From assembly GCA_937877295.1 (NCBI GenBank), contig CALFIV010000210.1:1-5662 (forward strand): DNA of 5,662 bases, given 5' to 3'. Positions 5,268 through 5,662 of the stretch are shown here, one piece after another. The position numbers and the translations under genes were made by a program. The notes below the pieces were generated by a model. That model saw only the letters and a list, made by a program, of their open reading frames with translations, had not been told where the DNA came from and did no database searches. The first letter of the stretch is position 1. Each line of letters begins with the position of its first letter. Origin of the DNA: an uncultured Clostridia bacterium (GTDB taxonomy: Bacteria > Bacillota_A > Clostridia > Christensenellales > CAG-138).

Positions 5268-5273
5268 TACAAT
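5268..5273 (+). promoter_or_regulatory. Candidate -10 of the lipoprotein gene
   Basis: TACAAT differs from the consensus by one base. The -35 position (about 5245-5250) is not TTGACA-like but lies inside the 11-bp repeat array, as in activator-dependent PHO-type promoters. Transcription would start near 5280, and the leader carries AGAGGTG (5292-5298) about 5 bases before the ATG. Confidence 0.45.
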
Positions 5274-5303
5274 GATGACAGAGAACAAAAAAGAGGTGTT
5301 TCA

Positions 5304-5662
5304 ATGCATAAACAGTTGATCTTGATTTGTCTTGTTCTTTTGCTGTCCGCCTGTGTCCCGACGCCGGACGTGATTGAACTTTCTCCCATTGCAGCAGCAA
5401 CGGAAGAAACGATTGTGGAGGAACTCCCTGCTGCTTCGCCGCAAGCCGTTGCCGACGTCGAAACGCCGACCGCAGGGCCGACCGCTGAACCGACCGCTGC
5501 GGCGATAGAATACGCGTCTTACGAAAATGAAACGCCCGCTTTCCCGCTTCTGAAGGACGTTACCGTTAAGGATCTGGACTGGGCGAATCTGCTCGTCGGC
5601 AAGCAGTATAAGACAAAGTTCTATAATGAAACGATTGACTTCCAAGGTCTACGGTTCTCGGT
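5304..5662 (+). CDS. Secreted lipoprotein, N-terminal part (continues past window)
   Basis: At least 119 residues are visible and the frame is open at the window end. MHKQLILICLVLLLSAC is a lipoprotein signal peptide with lipobox L14-S-A-C17, so the protein would be lipidated at Cys17 and held on the outer face of the membrane. Residues about 18-72 are an acidic, Pro/Thr/Ala-rich tether with a short PTAGPTAEPTA repeat. A folded domain appears to begin near residue 78 (FPLLKDVTVKDLDW). I cannot assign a family to the visible part. The start is supported by AGAGGTG upstream. The gene is divergent from the lipase and lies behind a PHO-box-like array, so response-regulator control is plausible. 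Tether and composition resemble the SH3b protein at 3498, suggesting both are wall-exposed proteins of the same cell type. Confidence 0.8.
   Translation, partial: MHKQLILICLVLLLSACVPTPDVIELSPIAAATEETIVEELPAASPQAVADVETPTAGPTAEPTAAAIEYASYENETPAFPLLKDVTVKDLDWANLLVGKQYKTKFYNETIDFQGLRFS

Noticed and set aside
5301..5645. Minus-strand frame opposite the lipoprotein gene
   Set aside because: The plus strand has a textbook lipoprotein signal and ribosome site, whereas the minus frame shows neither domains nor a start site.
1..5662. CRISPR arrays, tRNA or rRNA genes, transposases, attachment sites
   Set aside because: No spaced repeats of CRISPR size, no cloverleaf-like sequence and no transposase motifs were seen. 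The only tandem repeat is the 11-bp array at 5217-5260.

Overview
The window looks like chromosomal DNA of an anaerobic clostridial (Firmicutes) bacterium, probably uncultured and gut-type. The reasons are strong GGAGG-type ribosome binding sites, a NuoE/HydS-type redox operon typical of hydrogen-metabolising Clostridia, a Pro/Ser/Thr-rich membrane-anchored SH3b protein, a lipoprotein, and moderate GC coding DNA with AT-rich intergenic gaps. No lineage marker is present, so this is inference.

Positions 1-3276 (minus strand) hold a tight operon read right to left. Its order is a NuoE-like 2Fe-2S protein, a DRTGG-domain protein, a small HATPase (anti-sigma/serine-kinase type), an [FeFe]-hydrogenase-like iron-sulfur protein with a HydS-like altered active site, a second DRTGG protein, and the N-terminus of a PHP-domain protein. 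Three of the five junctions are 4-base ATGA stop/start overlaps and the other two are gaps of 16 and 9 bases, so co-transcription and translational coupling are likely. A promoter with an extended -10 lies just upstream of nuoE. No NuoF flavoprotein or catalytic hydrogenase is present, so the set looks like a redox-sensing and signalling module, not an enzyme complex by itself.

The left end (1 to about 280) is a mosaic. The PHP gene breaks off after about 38 codons, before its second metal motif. It is followed by about 180 bases that read on the plus strand as an internal piece of a sugar ABC transporter solute-binding protein. The last 80 or so bases read on the minus strand as a lactate/malate dehydrogenase core. 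This is either a chimeric contig end or a real rearrangement.

Positions 3277-3497 are a divergent AT-rich promoter region. Positions 3498-4334 (plus) encode a single-pass membrane protein with two extracellular SH3b domains, followed by a clear rho-independent terminator. Positions 4386-5169 (minus) hold a lipase/esterase whose N-terminus (strand ending in VHG) is separated from the body by a small frame-disrupting deletion. Its promoter would place the transcript start on the ATG. Positions 5170-5303 are a second divergent region with four 11-bp direct repeats resembling a PHO box. A lipoprotein gene starts at 5304 and runs off the window.
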